The translations under genes and the position numbers were made by a program. From Dichetophora obliterata (lineage: Eukaryota > Arthropoda > Insecta > Diptera > Sciomyzidae): 64,000 nt of DNA. Where the stretch lies: contig OY986436.1 in NCBI GenBank assembly GCA_963920525.1, forward strand, positions 183,775,496 to 183,839,495, read 5' to 3'. Below, one piece after another: positions 41,484 to 52,619 of the stretch; position 1 is the first letter of the stretch; each line of letters begins with the position of its first letter. A model generated the notes under the pieces. The model made no database searches. It was not told where the DNA came from and worked only from the letters and a program-made list of their open reading frames with translations.

Positions 41484-41489
41484 GTATGT

Positions 41490-42545
41490 CCATACGGTTT
41501 GAATTCTTTTGACAAAAGTGCTTTATTTAGTTTCTAATGATATTTTTTAATTTATTTGTTTTAGAAATGTATATATTCTACATATTCTAATTAAAAATGG
41601 TTAAAAAATGCAAATTAGACCCTGTTGATTTTGCGCCAGTTTGATCAAACCACATCTGTCAAAATACAAACACTGCTTCAGGGGCGCAGTCATTTTTCAC
41701 AGTTGAATATATTTTTGGGGCGCTCTTGTTTTCAGCATAGTGAATATGATTTAGTACCTGTTTGTTAAATTTTTCCCAATGACTGGGCAGAAACACCCAG
41801 ACAAAACTAAGCTTTATGGGTAATAAAACAAAGGTAATGCGCGTATTTATTGAAGGTGGTGTCAAACATAAAATTCCACTATTTTGTCTATTCCACTAAT
41901 TGTCTGAGAAAGTAGTGATTTCCCTTTTACGAAAACAATACATAAAAAAGAGAATTGTTAAAAAGATAACTACATCCAGAAGTACTGTAGACAGCAAAGC
42001 CTGTGTTGAACTTACTGAGTAATTCTTAAGCAGCGGCCGAAGGCCTCCTATTAAAAAGAGACAAATAAATACATTGAGTTTATTTATTAAATTTTTAAAA
42101 ACCTTGCGATTTTAAGTAAAAAACGGTTGTATCTTAAATGCATGTATATTTTATTTGATATCTTATTGAATAGATAATTGTATTATCTCTCATTTGATAC
42201 CCATAAAGTTTAGTTTTTTTGGAAAACTTAATAAATCAGTTAGGTTTTTAGTCCACTTTTCTATCGTTGGATGCCTATAACTTCTAAGCCAATTGCGAGC
42301 GATCTGAAATTTTTTAGACAAAGTTGTTGCTATTCTTGAAATGTTCCTAAAATTTTAATGCATAAGAACAAACTTTACAGTTTGGGCCTCCTTTTACGAT
42401 ACAACCGAATACGGGCCTGTGTGATTGTTTCTGTATTTGTGTGAACCAACACAAATATAGAAAATACCACACTTTTCTGCTATTACACCACTTCCTTATA
42501 TTTTACTTCTTTGTTGAAGCAGACAACCTCGTGAATTTCGACAAT
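41490..42545. other. No further exon recognised
   Basis: If the THAP exon is real this is intron. A possible acceptor at 41561 (TTTGTTTTAG) leads to a frame that stops after about 14 codons and lacks the expected Phe-Pro, so it is not accepted. A motif GCGGCCGAAGGCCT occurs near 42034. Confidence 0.35.
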
Positions 42546-43101
42546 AATTAAAGAAATTAGGGATTTTTGTGTACTCATCAAGCATTATTTTTTGCTTAAA
42601 AATGGTATGGTTTACTGAATTCCATTGTGGTCGTACCAGCTCAAGTGTCGTTGAAGGCTCAGGTCGCCCAAAAGAGGTCATCACTTTAGAAATTTTGGAT
42701 GATATCCATATGAATGATATCCATATATCCAGAATGAAAGTGCGTGTGGTGGTTGAGGCTATATGCATCTCAACAGAGCGTGTGCTTCACATTTAACATG
42801 AGTATTTGGGCTATACATTTGGACTATGGAGTATCGACCATAAGCGCAGTCGTGTAACCACTAAAGAGGAGTGTTTGGTAAAGCAATGCTCAGCCGCATT
42901 CCGAAGGCGCTTTTGCGCTATTTCGAAACTATAGACGAAACATGGATACATCACAACACATCAGAGACCAAGGAACAGTCAAATCAGTGGACTTCTTCGG
43001 CTGAATGTGCACCAAAAAAGGACAAGGTGGGTTTTTCGGCCAACAAGGTCATGGCGACAGTTTATTGGGACGTACTCATAGTCATTGGCCGTGGTTGTCA
43101 A

Positions 43102-44239
43102 CACGCAGAGAAAAAACATAGTTGCAACAACCATGTTTTAAATGGATCATAGTATGATTCGGATTATGATTGTTGCTAACATGTTCTTAAACATATAATA
43201 TTTTCTTTGATCATAATAAAAAGATTACAACAACCATATTTCGAAAAGGAACTTTTTTGTAGGAACCAAAATATTATTGAAACAATCATTATTCTCTTAA
43301 TGGGTCGAAAATAAAATGATTGCAACAACTATATTATGAATTTATTTTTAGAATCCAGAATATTATTGAAACAATAATTTATTTATTTTTATTTTCATGC
43401 ACTCCAATTTCCACAGCTATTAATTAAGATATATGCAGAAGTTTGAGATTGTCTGGGCTGAACAGAAATATTAATTCAATTGAAAAATTTGTTTGATAAA
43501 ATTTTCTGTCCGAGCTGGGGTTTGAACCGCGGCTTTTTCGCTTACGAGCCACGCACACTACCAGTAGGCCACAGCCGCTACTACCGCTCGCCTGACTAAT
43601 GCCATTCATAAACATGGTACATTAAGTGTATTGTCACAAAAATAGCAATATTTTTGATAAACAAAATATGGTTAGAATTGCGAAATATGTTTACGGTAAA
43701 AAGAAATATGTTTACTACAATTAAAGTCGAAAATGTCACTTTTCTGCGTGCTGTTTGTAGGATAATGCGATTTAAAACAAAACACAATAATTGAACAGTT
43801 GACAAACGAAACGGCACATAGCCAATAAGCGATAAAACTTATTGTGTCTGAATGAAGTGAAAGTTTTTCCTGTAAACTGTTCAGACACAATAAATTCTTT
43901 CGATTTTTGGTTATGTTCTGCTTCGTTTGCCAATAATCAAAGAATAGTTCAGACAAACATTCAAAATTCTAATATGTTTGTCTCTATAATAATATTCACA
44001 TTTATCATGATTGACAGAACTACAACATTTTTGTTGCAACTAAAAGTTGAGGCAATCATAGTATGTTGACGATTTCAATGATTTTATGATTTCATCTATA
44101 ATGTTATTTTTGATACAACCATTAGTAAATAATGACTTTATGACGGCAAAAATGTGTGTTTGCAGAAATAATACAATAATTTTAGTAAACAAATTATTAT
44201 TGTAGTAATCATGTCTTAACCATGTCTTTTCTCTGCGTG
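43102..44239. mobile_element. CACGCAGAG-TIR element with internal tRNA-like sequence
   Basis: The 1138-bp element has ends CACGCAGAGAAAA and TTTTCTCTGCGTG and is flanked by AA on both sides (43100-43101 and 44240-44241). It splits the mariner pseudogene, so its borders are independently fixed. The interior has many facing repeats (ATGATTGTTGC, TTGCAACAA, AATAATTT blocks) and a tRNA-like sequence on the minus strand. Small frames inside are not supported. CAC-initial ends with a 2-bp duplication recall animal CACTA/EnSpm elements. Confidence 0.75.
43509..43581 (-). ncRNA. tRNA-like sequence inside the CACGCAGAG element
   Basis: On the minus strand it contains an A box TGGCCTACTGG (43561-43571) and a B box GGTTCAAACCC (43518-43528) separated by a normal tRNA spacing. 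The arms do not fold well, so it is a polymerase III promoter-like relic and not a tRNA gene. Confidence 0.5.
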
Positions 44240-44570
44240 AAAGAAAAAAAGTGCTCTTCCGCCGTAACAACTCACCAAATTAGCTACGAACTGCTACCCC
44301 ATCCACCATATTCTCCAGATTTAGCCTCCTGTGACTATTTCCTATTTCTTAACCTGAAAAAATTTCTTGGCTGTTAGAGATGTGAGTCAAATGAAGCCAC
44401 TACAGTGCACTTCTGAAGCCACGAACAGATAGACCAACAAATGCACTTGGGTTAATTAGGTCAAGTGATGTTGCTGATTACGAAAGTATATAGTTTTCGA
44501 TAACTAACACGCCACCTTATCAATCTATAAATGAAGTGAAAATGTTCATATTCAAATAATCCAACCGCTA

Positions 44571-45966
44571 CACTCTAAAAATGTATTTAAATTCACTTTT
44601 ATTTGAGTCTTCATTAATTTTAGTGTTGAAAATTGTAATTTTCCCATCAATTTTGTATTAATTGTTATTTACTACTTAAACAGTAATAACTTCACTCATT
44701 TTTTGAAAATGCAACATTTTTTTACTGCCAAGATGATAATAAAAAAACTTCTTACTACTATAACTGCAGTGAAATTATTGTACATCAGTAGTAATTGAAC
44801 GAAATAGTAATTTTACATGAATGTACTAAACTTACTACAAAATTAGTTTCAAATTCTCTTCTGCAATAGAACCAAATTTACTTGATGGTTGCTCAATTTT
44901 GCTGAAAAAATGGTAGTTTATCTTATTTTTACTACTAAGATTGCAGTAAAATTACTACAAACAAATATTGAAAATGCCAACTCAATAACAGTAAAATCAT
45001 TGTTTCGGGGAGTAATTTTACTGCCATAAATTCAGTAATTTGAAGCTTTACTACAATTATTGCATCCATTTTAGTCAAATGTCGTTTAATATTACTACTA
45101 TAGTTGTAGTAATCGATGCAGCTGACTCTTTAATTTTACTTGTTATTTCAATATTTTGCTGTTTTTATGGTGCTGTAAAAGTTTTTAAATGAATAAAACA
45201 ATTGTTACAAGAAGTTCTCGTTCGAAATTTATAAAATATTCACAAATTTTTATGAAATTTATCGTAATGTCCTAAGGCAAATTCATGTCGATAAACATAA
45301 ATTGGCCAATACCGAATGGTTTGGCAGCATTTACAAAATAAATATACACAAAAAAACATTATCGCATGTTTTGAAACAGGTAAAAAATTGAGTATCATTT
45401 TGCAATTTTTAGTCATTCTCACTTATGTTTGTTATATTTGGCCCTCTGAAAAAGAATAATAGAAAAATAAATTTAATTAAAGCTAACTTGCAATTAAGAA
45501 ATAATTTTTTCCTCCTTTGAAATAATTTCCTATATAAAATTTAAAAAGTTTTTAAAATTGTTTTTAAAAGGTTGTTTAATAAGTCTCTTATCAATAAAAA
45601 ATGCTTGAAAATATTCAAACAAGTCGTTAATTATATATAACAGGTTCTTAAATCATTACAACAAAGTAGTCTAATATTACTCTAATTTAGATTAATTTTA
45701 CTACGAAAGTAGAAGTAAAAATAGTACACGTTCATTGAATATTACTACAAAAATAGTAGTAAAATTAGTACACGGTCCTTGAATTTTACTACTATATTAG
45801 TAGTGGTTTTGTAGAGTTTTACTGTCAAAGTAGTAGTAATCCCTTATTCTTCCGTTACAGCTATTATGGTAGTAAATTGTGATGGCACTTACTTTACTGC
45901 TTTTTTGGGAGCAAAACGATTGCCTACTATTATAGCAGTAAATTTCAGCCAAGAATTTTTAGAGTG
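44571..45966. mobile_element. CACTCTAAAAAT-TIR element with subterminal repeats
   Basis: This 1396-bp element begins CACTCTAAAAATG and ends ATTTTTAGAGTG, flanked by TA on both sides (44569-44570 and 45967-45968). Its interior is filled with short repeats in both orientations, GTAGTAAAATT and TTACTACTAT types. It has no coding sequence. The 2-bp duplication and CAC ends match its neighbours at 43102 and 46106, but I found no tRNA-like boxes here. Confidence 0.7.
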
Positions 45967-46105
45967 TACAACTGCCGTTGTTTCATTGACAAAAATCAAA
46001 ATTTTTGTGACTTGCAACCTAACAATATTTTAAAAACCCAGTTTTGGCTACGCTGTGACACTTCAAAGTTGAGATATTTTTGAGAAAATTACGGAGATAT
46101 TTGTT

Positions 46106-46930
46106 CACGGAGATAATTATTTTGCTTGAATCAAGCAAATGTTTTGATTAAAAGGAAGTCAGAAAAACTTTGCTCAATCACGGTGTGATTTCAGAAAAAG
46201 ATTGCTAAATTGTAATCACTCCCTATGTGTTTTAAAATTAAATTCAAGCAAAATTTTGCTAAGTTATTACAAACTGCAAAAGCAAATTTCTACTTAATTC
46301 AAGCAAATTTTGCTAAGTTATTATATACTCAAATAGCACATTTCTTCTACATTCAAGCAAAATTTCTTCTAAACACGCGTTTATTCTTAAAGAAGAAAAT
46401 TAGGCGACGATTAGTTAACAACTGAGATGGTTGAAAGGATAAGCTCATGCACTTACACTCACGCGGCCATGGTTCAAATTTCTAGATGGTGGTAATTTTT
46501 CAATTTAATTTAATGTTAATAATTATTTCACTTCAAAAATATGCCAGATTTCAGGAAAACTAATGAAAATTTGATATTTCAATTTATAATAACTAAGCAA
46601 ACACTTGCTTGAATTAAGTAAAAATTTGCTTTTGCAGTTTATTATAACTAAGCGAAATTTTGATTAAATTCAAGCAAGTATTTGCTTAGTTAGTATAAAC
46701 TGCAAAAGCAAATTCTTTTACTTAATTCAAGCAAATATTTGCTTAGTTATTATAAATTGGAGTAGCAAATTTCTACTTAATTCAAGCAAATATTTGCTTA
46801 GTTATTATAAACTGAAAAAGCAAATTTTGATTAGTTTTTGCTGAAATGTAGCATAAATTTGAAGTGGCTGAGAATCAAGCGCAAGTTATGCTCAACCACA
46901 ATACAAATTTAGCAAACAGTTTTCCCCGTG
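46106..46930. mobile_element. CACGG-TIR element with internal tRNA-like sequence
   Basis: The 825-bp element starts CACGGAGATAATTATTTTGC and ends with an imperfect complement (CACGGGGAAAACTGTTTGCT on the other strand). It is flanked by TT (46104-46105 and 46931-46932). Inside are two blocks of tandem units of about 50-58 bp built from TTGCTTAGTTATTATAAACT and CAAAAGCAAATTTCTACTTA, on either side of a tRNA-like sequence near 46421-46492. No protein is encoded. Confidence 0.65.
46421..46492 (+). ncRNA. tRNA-like sequence inside the CACGG element
   Basis: A-box-like TGGTTGAAAGG (46428-46438) and B-box-like GGTTCAAATTT (46471-46481) occur at tRNA-like spacing. The B box departs from consensus at its 3' end and stems are poor, so it is a degraded tRNA-derived segment at best. 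Confidence 0.4.
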
Positions 46931-46934
46931 TTCA

Positions 46935-49270
46935 GTTCCTTTTTGGTTATGGGTTTGGGTTTTGAACAATAATTGTCAAAAATTTGTGTTTTGATAAACT
47001 AAGCCAAGTAAATTTTTTTATTATAAAAAATATTCGAGTAAATAAATATAAGTAAGAAATCTTAAAAAATATAAAATTTGATATATATTTTAGTGATTTT
47101 AATATATGAATATGAATTAATATATTATTAAATGAAAAATTTTAGAAATTAACAAATTCCGATGAACAAAAAAAAAAAAACAAATCCTATAAATTTAAGT
47201 TTCAGTACACATCTATTGCTCTATTTGACTACCATTCTGACGAGTTTTTGTTAAGATCGGTCAACTTTTTTATGCATCTGCTATACAAAATCAAATAAAA
47301 TATTAATATAGGTCCAAAGGAGGTACCGCTAGGGTCTAACCGATTTCGACTATTCTTAGTACACACCCGAGTAAAAATATGAGCTGGCGAACAGCGGTCG
47401 ATCATGGGCCGCACGGCCGTACAAGGGTCAAATATGGCCTAAAAATAATAAAAAAGTCGGCCTTTGTAATCTAGTGGCGAGTGCGCTAGACTATCAACCC
47501 AGAGGTCCTTGGTTCGAATCCGGGTTCGAGCATTGTTCACAATCACAAATCTAAACGGCTCAACGGATTTTGCTCAAAGTTGATGTACATATTAAATGCA
47601 TCCTTGATTAAAATGTTACATACTCATTTTTTGCCACGCCCCCACCGAAATTTTTCAACTAACGGTAATTTTGTTATTATAATACTTTATACCATCGAAG
47701 TTTTTCGTGTATTTAATTTTAAAATTTTTTTGTTATTCTGACATCAAAAACACACACATACATTCAAAATTGCAGAAATTTTCAGTACAACGACTTCTTC
47801 ATAAAACATCGTTACGTAAGATGAGAAAAAATCGACATGAAAATCAAAGTTTGGTCTTTCGATACCAATATCTCCGATATCCATAAATATATTTCATTCA
47901 AATTTTTTTGTTCAAAAGTGCAATAAAAGCACTTCACAAAAATAAGTTGAACTGTACCGTTAAGTCAGTGGAACTATGTTTTATGAATATGTCAAAAAAC
48001 GTCCAAAATATTGACTTTTTACTCAAAAAATGACTCAAAAATTGTTTTTGCTGTAAAAATGAAATTAATTAAAAGTTGCACATCTGGCTACCTTTCATAT
48101 GACATAGCATTTATTTGCAAAAATTCTTCCAGTTAAGCGCAAAAATTATTTTACTGTTTTTGTCATCAAAACAACAAGGGTCTCCTTTGATTTTTTTCGC
48201 GAAATTATTTTTCCTAAAATGTTGTTTTTATATTTTTTATAATAAAGTCAGTCTCCAAAATAATGTATGTGCAAAGATTATCTCAATATCTCTTTCCAAT
48301 CAAAAGTTATGCCTAAAAATCTTTTTTATATAGCAGCTTATTAAAATTATCTATCCTAAATATCTTCCTTCTATATTTTTACCGCCATTTCAGTAAAATG
48401 TAATTAGCTGTTCACTTTGGAAGTCTAGTGTAACTGGACTGCAGTTATCAGGATTTTGGGTTATGGTCATACGCAAACTTAGAGTTCTCATAGTTACGAC
48501 ATCCTGTAAAGATAAAGTAAAATAAAGAAAACTATTTAAAATTAAAGCGAAGGCGATTTTCCGCAGCTGTTTTGCAACACTGCTTCAGTAGTTAGCGATA
48601 TTTTTTATATGTACTAATATTAACCCTTTAGAGTAAGAATTTTTAACAAAACGATTTAATTTGACATCACGATTGACTAAACCAGTAAAAGTGAATAAGA
48701 TACAAAAGCTTAGCGCAAGCCATAATCAGAACTCATATGCACGAATAGACCCATTATAGAGATCAGTGTTCATTTGATATGTAATCAGTGCAAGAGTAAA
48801 TATTTGCGTACATGTGTGTAGAGTGTCAGTACAACCCTCATGGTGATGAGATCTTAAATGCATACACACATAAAGGCACAACTGTAACTAGATGGTGTTG
48901 TTTGTAGAGGTAAAACAACACTGAGAATTTAATCTATTTAAGTTCAAAATGCAAACAGAAAGGCCTTATTAACAGTGAAGAATTAAGAGAAAAATAATTG
49001 TACGACCTTCAAAAGGATACGATTAAGCATCCTTTTAACCTATGTCACAAAGAAAACGGGATCACACAAAAAGTAGTAAAATTTAAAAGTAGGTCAAATT
49101 TAGCTGATTCAGAAAAAAATTGTCCCGTCTTTAAAGAGACATGTGTGGAGAATATATCGCAAATGTATCTTCAAAAGAGACACAACTCAAAATTTCTAAA
49201 TTTTTACTTTTTGGTGTAAAACTATTCGTAGTGATAATCTACATCGGCTGTCTTAATTTTGTACATATAC
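46935..49270. other. No gene recognised apart from a tRNA-like sequence
   Basis: AT-rich sequence. Short frames at 47229-47414, 48115-48333 and 48998-49219 have no domain character. A GC-richer island at about 47330-47540 holds the tRNA-like sequence listed separately. Confidence 0.4.
47463..47535 (+). ncRNA. tRNA-like sequence with consensus B box
   Basis: It has an A box TAATCTAGTGG (47470-47480) and a perfect-consensus B box GGTTCGAATCC (47514-47524). The T arm is workable (CTTGG/CCGGG with wobbles), but the acceptor stem pairs poorly. It resembles the Asp-like sequence in the CCCTCCAGG elements. No flanking TIRs were found. Confidence 0.45.
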
Positions 49271-49352
49271 TCTTACCCCCGTATTCCTAAACCTGTTTTA
49301 GCGATAGTTATACAGTGAAAAAGATTTTGTTATGCATAAACGTATATTATCA

Positions 49353-49532
49353 TCAACGTTCTAAGAGTATTTTAACGATCGTTAAAATCATTCTGAACGT
49401 CGTTCCTATTCGTTCCTCGTCGTTGTTTTGTTCAAAGGGGTTGATCCTTGCTCTATACATTTTTCGGCGCTTTGGAAAAGGATCCTCTTCTTCCACTAAA
49501 GTGCAGATAATCAAAATATTGAACATGTCCAT
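49353..49532 (-). pseudogene. PIF/Harbinger transposase N-terminal fragment
   Basis: A 59-codon frame contains LVEEEDPFPKRRKMYRARIN followed by PFEQNNDEE, resembling the N-terminal Arg-Arg-x-Tyr-x-x-Arg-x-x-Pro-Phe segment of HARBI1-like transposases. After that the frame runs into sequence near the left end of the element. The DDE core is absent. Recognition is from memory of the family motif, so moderate confidence. Confidence 0.45.
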
Positions 49533-49618
49533 TGCTTTTATATTTTTGTTTACTTTTCACTTCACTTTTTTTGCTTTTTTAATGCCTAACATAACTTGCC
49601 AAAATCAGCTATGGGTGT

Positions 49619-50028
49619 TGTTACGGTGGTCGTCATATGATCCCTGGTCATGACACTTTTTACTCTCTTTTTTCGTTTGATGAGCTGTGTGACGAAAGTA
49701 TGCTATGCTGTCATATGATGCCTAAGCACCAGTACACTTTTTGCTACTTTTAGTATTTTTACAACCGACGAGTGTTGCTATTAAGCAGGTTTCATTACTG
49801 CTTTCAAACATTTTATACTAAAAGTGTACTATTTTCGTGCCTAAACACAAATATTGTGAATAAGTTCACAACGCAACACTGGTTTGATCCCATGATTTCA
49901 TATTTTTGTCAAATCATTTGGTGACCGTGGTGGTGAAAATTTACTCTCTTGCTCTCGCTCTCAAATTGTTAATATACATTGAAACAACAATACATGACCA
50001 TGATGAGCCTATGACCGCCACCGTAACA
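49619..50028. mobile_element. MITE nested in the Harbinger derivative
   Basis: TGTTACGGTGGTCGTCATAT at the left is matched by the complement of TATGACCGCCACCGTAACA at the right; the element is 410 bp. The target duplication is unclear. Internal ATCATATGAC/GTCATATGAT motifs recur. Confidence 0.55.
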
Positions 50029-50415
50029 GGGCACTTTCTGGCGACAAAAAGTCTGTTTTTCGTCAAGTTCTTTCGTTAAGCTGTCAGCTGATGAAGTGTT
50101 GCTTACTGTTTTTAAAAAATTCCCATATTGCTTAAAATGCTCTTAAAATACGTTTATGCATAAACAGCATTTTAAGGGATAGTTTGTGTTCTAACTAAAA
50201 CAGTTTTTAACGAGTGCATAACAAATGTAATGAATACGGCCGTTAGTATTTAATCAAAAAAATTGTTGTCTCTTTGTTTTGTATGGAGTCCCTTGAAGAA
50301 AAAAATTGTTTTTTTCTCCTGAAATTGTAAAAATTTTGAGTTGTCTCTTTTTAAGAGGGTGTGCGATATAAGTTAAAACCATAAAATGACCAGAACTTAT
50401 CGTATCTTATCTAAA

Positions 50416-51760
50416 CTAATCTAATCTAATCTAATCTAATCTAATCTAATCTAATCTAATCTAATCTAATCTAATCTAATCTAATCTAATCTAATCTAAT
50501 CTAATCTAATCTAATCTAATCTAATCTAATCTAATCTAATCTAATCTAATCTAATCTAATCTAATCTAATCTAATCTAATCTAATCTAATCTAATCTAAT
50601 CTAATCTAATCTAATCTAATCTAATCTAATCTAATCTAATCTAATCTAATCTAATCTAATCTAATCTAATCTAATCTAATCTAATCTAATCTAATCTAAT
50701 CTAATCTAATCTAATCTAATCTAATCTAATCTAATCTAATCTAATCTAATCTAATCTAATCTAATCTAATCTAATCTAATCTAATCTAATCTAATCTAAT
50801 CTAATCTAATCTAATCTAATCTAATCTAATCTAATCTAATCTAATCTAATCTAATCTAATCTAATCTAATCTAATCTAATCTAATCTAATCTAATCTAAT
50901 CTAATCTAATCTAATCTAATCTAATCTAATCTAATCTAATCTAATCTAATCTAATCTAATCTAATCTAATCTAATCTAATCTAATCTAATCTAATCTAAT
51001 CTAATCTAATCTAATCTAATCTAATCTAATCTAATCTAATCTAATCTAATCTAATCTAATCTAATCTAATCTAATCTAATCTAATCTAATCTAATCTAAT
51101 CTAATCTAATCTAATCTAATCTAATCTAATCTAATCTAATCTAATCTAATCTAATCTAATCTAATCTAATCTAATCTAATCTAATCTAATCTAATCTAAT
51201 CTAATCTAATCTAATCTAATCTAATCTAATCTAATCTAATCTAATCTAATCTAATCTAATCTAATCTAATCTAATCTAATCTAATCTAATCTAATCTAAT
51301 CTAATCTAATCTAATCTAATCTAATCTAATCTAATCTAATCTAATCTAATCTAATCTAATCTAATCTAATCTAATCTAATCTAATCTAATCTAATCTAAT
51401 CTAATCTAATCTAATCTAATCTAATCTAATCTAATCTAATCTAATCTAATCTAATCTAATCTAATCTAATCTAATCTAATCTAATCTAATCTAATCTAAT
51501 CTAATCTAATCTAATCTAATCTAATCTAATCTAATCTAATCTAATCTAATCTAATCTAATCTAATCTAATCTAATCTAATCTAATCTAATCTAATCTAAT
51601 CTAATCTAATCTAATCTAATCTAATCTAATCTAATCTAATCTAATCTAATCTAATCTAATCTAATCTAATCTAATCTAATCTAATCTAATCTAATCTAAT
51701 CTAATCTAATCTAATCTAATCTAATCTAATCTAATCTAATCTAATCTAATCTAATCTAAT
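50416..51760. repeat. (CTAAT)n satellite-like array, 269 copies
   Basis: 1345 bp of uninterrupted CTAAT units with no variant seen. The plus strand has no G across the whole array. The copy number should be treated as an assembly estimate. Confidence 0.97.
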
Positions 51761-51791
<31 letters not shown>

Positions 51792-51978
51792 TATCTTATC
51801 TTATCTTATCTTATCTTATCTTATCTTATCTTATCTTATCTTATCTTATCTTATCTTATCTTATCTTATCTTATCTTATCTTATCTTATCTTATCTTATC
51901 TTATCTTATCTTATCTTATCTTATCTTATCTTATCTTATCTTATCTTATCTTATCTTGTCTTATCTTATCTTATCTTA
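51761..51978. repeat. (TTATC)n array, about 43 copies
   Basis: It follows the CTAAT array directly and is nearly pure, with one TTGTC variant at 51956-51960. The switch between pentamers at 51761 is abrupt. A few TATCTTATC units also precede the CTAAT array at 50400. Confidence 0.95.
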
Positions 51979-52619
51979 AAAAGATAACTCATACTACCAC
52001 TTCGAGGCTCTCGTTTTCCTGCGATAGAAAGAATAATTTTCGCCGAGAGCTGTAGTTGTTTAAATTATGCCACTTACGCCATCTTCGTTATATCCCTCAA
52101 AACTTTACACTTATAATCTTTTGTGTGATTGGACCTAGTTACATTAGTATAGAAAACATAGTCATATTTTTTTTGCAGAAATCTTGATGCACACTTCGCC
52201 ACACATTTGTTATGCACATTTTTGCAGATATGATATTTTTTCGATTTAATTATTTCGATTTTTCTGTTGTATATTTTTTATGATGGCAACATTTGTTTAA
52301 ATATTTTCAAAAAATTTAATAATTTTTCTAAAGTTTTCAGGAATATTTCTGACCGCATCTCGTTTTTTAATTAAATGCACAATCAGGTGCTATTCTTCAC
52401 TCTTTATCATATCATATCATATCATATCATATTAACTCATACAAAAACAATGCAACAGAATCTGAAAACATTGAAAAATTTGATTACAAATGCTATCGTA
52501 TAAGATAGCATTAGGGCAATACTTAATAACGCGGTGATTGTCGCAAAAAAAGACATGCTGAGAGACGGTTTCACCCTATTTCGGGTGTGTAAATGATCTA
52601 ACTGCATCATTAGTTTTTT
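51979..52619. other. No gene seen; short (ATATC)n run
   Basis: AT-rich sequence with five tandem ATATC units at about 52405-52432, a third pentamer variant beside the two large arrays. Confidence 0.45.

Larger units (their letters stand above)
42590..44430 (+). pseudogene. DD34D mariner transposase pseudogene, interrupted
   Basis: Pieces of a classical mariner transposase occur in order. WFTEFHCGRTS and SGRPKEVITLE lie in the DNA-binding region. KVRVVVEAICISTERVLHI follows. A segment from YFETIDETWIHHNT to SANKVMATVYWD includes the first catalytic aspartate in DETW. After the inserted element at 43102-44239 come KVLF and then, in shifted frame, LLPHPPYSPDLA followed by CDYFLFLNLKKFL. The second catalytic aspartate is missing, and there are stops and frameshifts throughout. 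HPPYSPDLA and DETWIH are characteristic of DD34D mariners. TIRs were not identified. Confidence 0.8.
49276..50242 (-). mobile_element. PIF/Harbinger derivative with TTA duplication
   Basis: The ends share CCGTATTC near both termini (CCCCCGTATTCCTAAAC at the left; CGGCCGTATTCATTAC on the other strand at the right), flanked by TTA (49273-49275 and 50243-50245). A minus-strand transposase N-terminal fragment lies inside, and a separate MITE is nested at 49619-50028. The 967-bp copy is non-autonomous. Confidence 0.6.

Noticed and set aside
41561..41605. Second exon of the THAP gene
   Set aside because: A plausible acceptor, but the frame lacks the expected Phe-Pro and stops within about 14 codons.
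43102..44239. Dada-type element (DNA transposon that targets RNA genes) because of the tRNA-like sequence
   Set aside because: Those elements insert into RNA genes with 6-7 bp duplications. Here the tRNA-like sequence is inside the element and the duplication is 2 bp.
50416..51978. Telomere repeat array
   Set aside because: CTAAT/TTATC is not the insect TTAGG repeat, and dipterans generally maintain telomeres without it. The array is internal to the window.
50416..51978. CRISPR array
   Set aside because: Contiguous short tandem units with no spacers, in a eukaryotic genome.
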